Assembly: GCA_900547685.1 (NCBI GenBank)
Contig: URHS01000039.1
Coordinates: 1-21,640 of the forward strand
Length of the DNA stretch: 21,640 bases
Source: an uncultured Blautia sp.
Lineage (GTDB): Bacteria; Bacillota; Clostridia; Lachnospirales; Lachnospiraceae
Reading direction: 5' to 3'
Shown one piece after another: positions 21,220 to 21,640 of the stretch. The notes under the pieces were generated by a model. It saw only the letters and a list, made by a program, of their open reading frames with translations, was not told the origin of the DNA and ran no database searches. The position numbers and the translations under genes were made by a program. Position 1 is the stretch's first letter; the number at the start of each line of letters is the position of its first letter.

Positions 21220-21640
21220 ATGGCTTTATTTGAATCATATGAAAGAAGAGAGAAACAAATTCTGGCTGTTTTAAAAGAGTACGGAATTAATTCTATCGAA
21301 GAAGCAGCTGAAGTTACAAAAGCTGCTGGTTTAGATGTATACAAAATGGTTGAAGGCATTCAGCCAATCTGTTTTGAAAATGCAAAATGGGCTTACACTG
21401 TAGGTGCTGCTATTGCAATCAAAAAAGGCTGCAAAAGAGCTGCTGATGCTGCTGCTGCAATCGGTGAAGGTCTTCAGTCTTTCTGTATTCCAGGTTCTGT
21501 TGCAGACCAGCGTAAAGTAGGTCTTGGACATGGTAACTTAGGAAAAATGTTACTGGAAGAAGATACAAAATGTTTTGCTTTCTTAGCAGGTCACGAATCT
21601 TTCGCTGCTGCTGAAGGTGCTATCGGTATCGCTGAAAAAG
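21220..21640 (+). CDS. GGGtGRT-family protein (N-terminal part)
   Basis: The first 140 residues are present; the gene runs off the window. The start MALFESYERREKQIL, then ENAKWAYTVGAAIAIKKGCKRAADAA, and VADQRKVGLGHGNLGKMLL match what I recall of the GGGtGRT family, named for a motif expected further downstream. The function is unknown. AGGAGG eight bases upstream supports the ATG. Alanine- and glycine-rich helices with few rare codons suggest an abundant cytosolic protein. It follows the NifU-like gene closely, a pairing I associate with gut Firmicutes. Cysteines at about 51, 72 and 89 could bind a cofactor, but that is speculation. Confidence 0.75.
   Translation, partial: MALFESYERREKQILAVLKEYGINSIEEAAEVTKAAGLDVYKMVEGIQPICFENAKWAYTVGAAIAIKKGCKRAADAAAAIGEGLQSFCIPGSVADQRKVGLGHGNLGKMLLEEDTKCFAFLAGHESFAAAEGAIGIAEK

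Noticed and set aside
1..21640. CRISPR array, tRNA, rRNA, prophage or transposase genes
   Set aside because: No regularly spaced repeats, cloverleaf or rRNA-like stretches, or mobile-element proteins were seen apart from the Alu fragment.

Overview
The window is mostly a chromosomal segment of a low-GC Gram-positive gut anaerobe. The best guess is a Lachnospiraceae member, possibly Blautia. The basis is strong AGGAGG-type ribosome binding sites, a ylxM-ffh pair, a CUT1 sugar importer driven by a YesM/YesN-type two-component system, a NifU-like/GGGtGRT pair typical of these bacteria, and A+T-rich intergenic DNA. The genus is inference. The first ~38 bases are not bacterial: they match the human Alu SINE consensus, and they replace the start of rpsP immediately after its ribosome binding site. 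This is most likely a host-DNA chimera at a contig end.

Layout. From 1 to about 20.2 kb all genes but one lie on the minus strand. Read in the direction of transcription these are: (i) larC-larE (nickel-pincer cofactor maturation), followed by ylxM-ffh with its own promoter, and then rpsP, of which only the RBS remains; (ii) an ECF sigma factor with its zinc-type anti-sigma partner; (iii) a GNAT acetyltransferase; (iv) thiE-thiD behind a TPP riboswitch and terminator; (v) bioY-DUF1284-bacteriohemerythrin-ArsC/YusI-like, which runs up to the TPP riboswitch without a visible terminator; (vi) a solute-binding lipoprotein and two permeases; (vii) a response regulator, a histidine kinase and a second, membrane-anchored solute-binding protein; (viii) a DAACS-type symporter; and (ix) a 72-residue unknown protein. 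The one plus-strand gene in this part is a DUF362/ferredoxin-like protein, divergent from larC. At 20.49 kb the strand switches to a NifU-like protein and a GGGtGRT-family gene that runs off the end of the window.

How the genes work together. The importer lacks an ATPase, so it presumably borrows a shared MsmK/MsmX-type subunit. The neighbouring regulator-kinase-binding-protein operon probably senses the sugar and controls the importer. Thiamine and biotin supply genes sit side by side. LarC and LarE are present without LarA or LarB, and LarC is short at its N-terminus.

The segment is compactly organised. In three places (larE, thiD and the second solute-binding protein) the TGA stop codon of one gene lies inside the TTGACA -35 box of the next transcription unit. 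I saw no tRNA, rRNA, CRISPR array, phage or transposase gene. No gene-free stretch exceeds 300 bases; the longest is the divergent region at 20211-20486.
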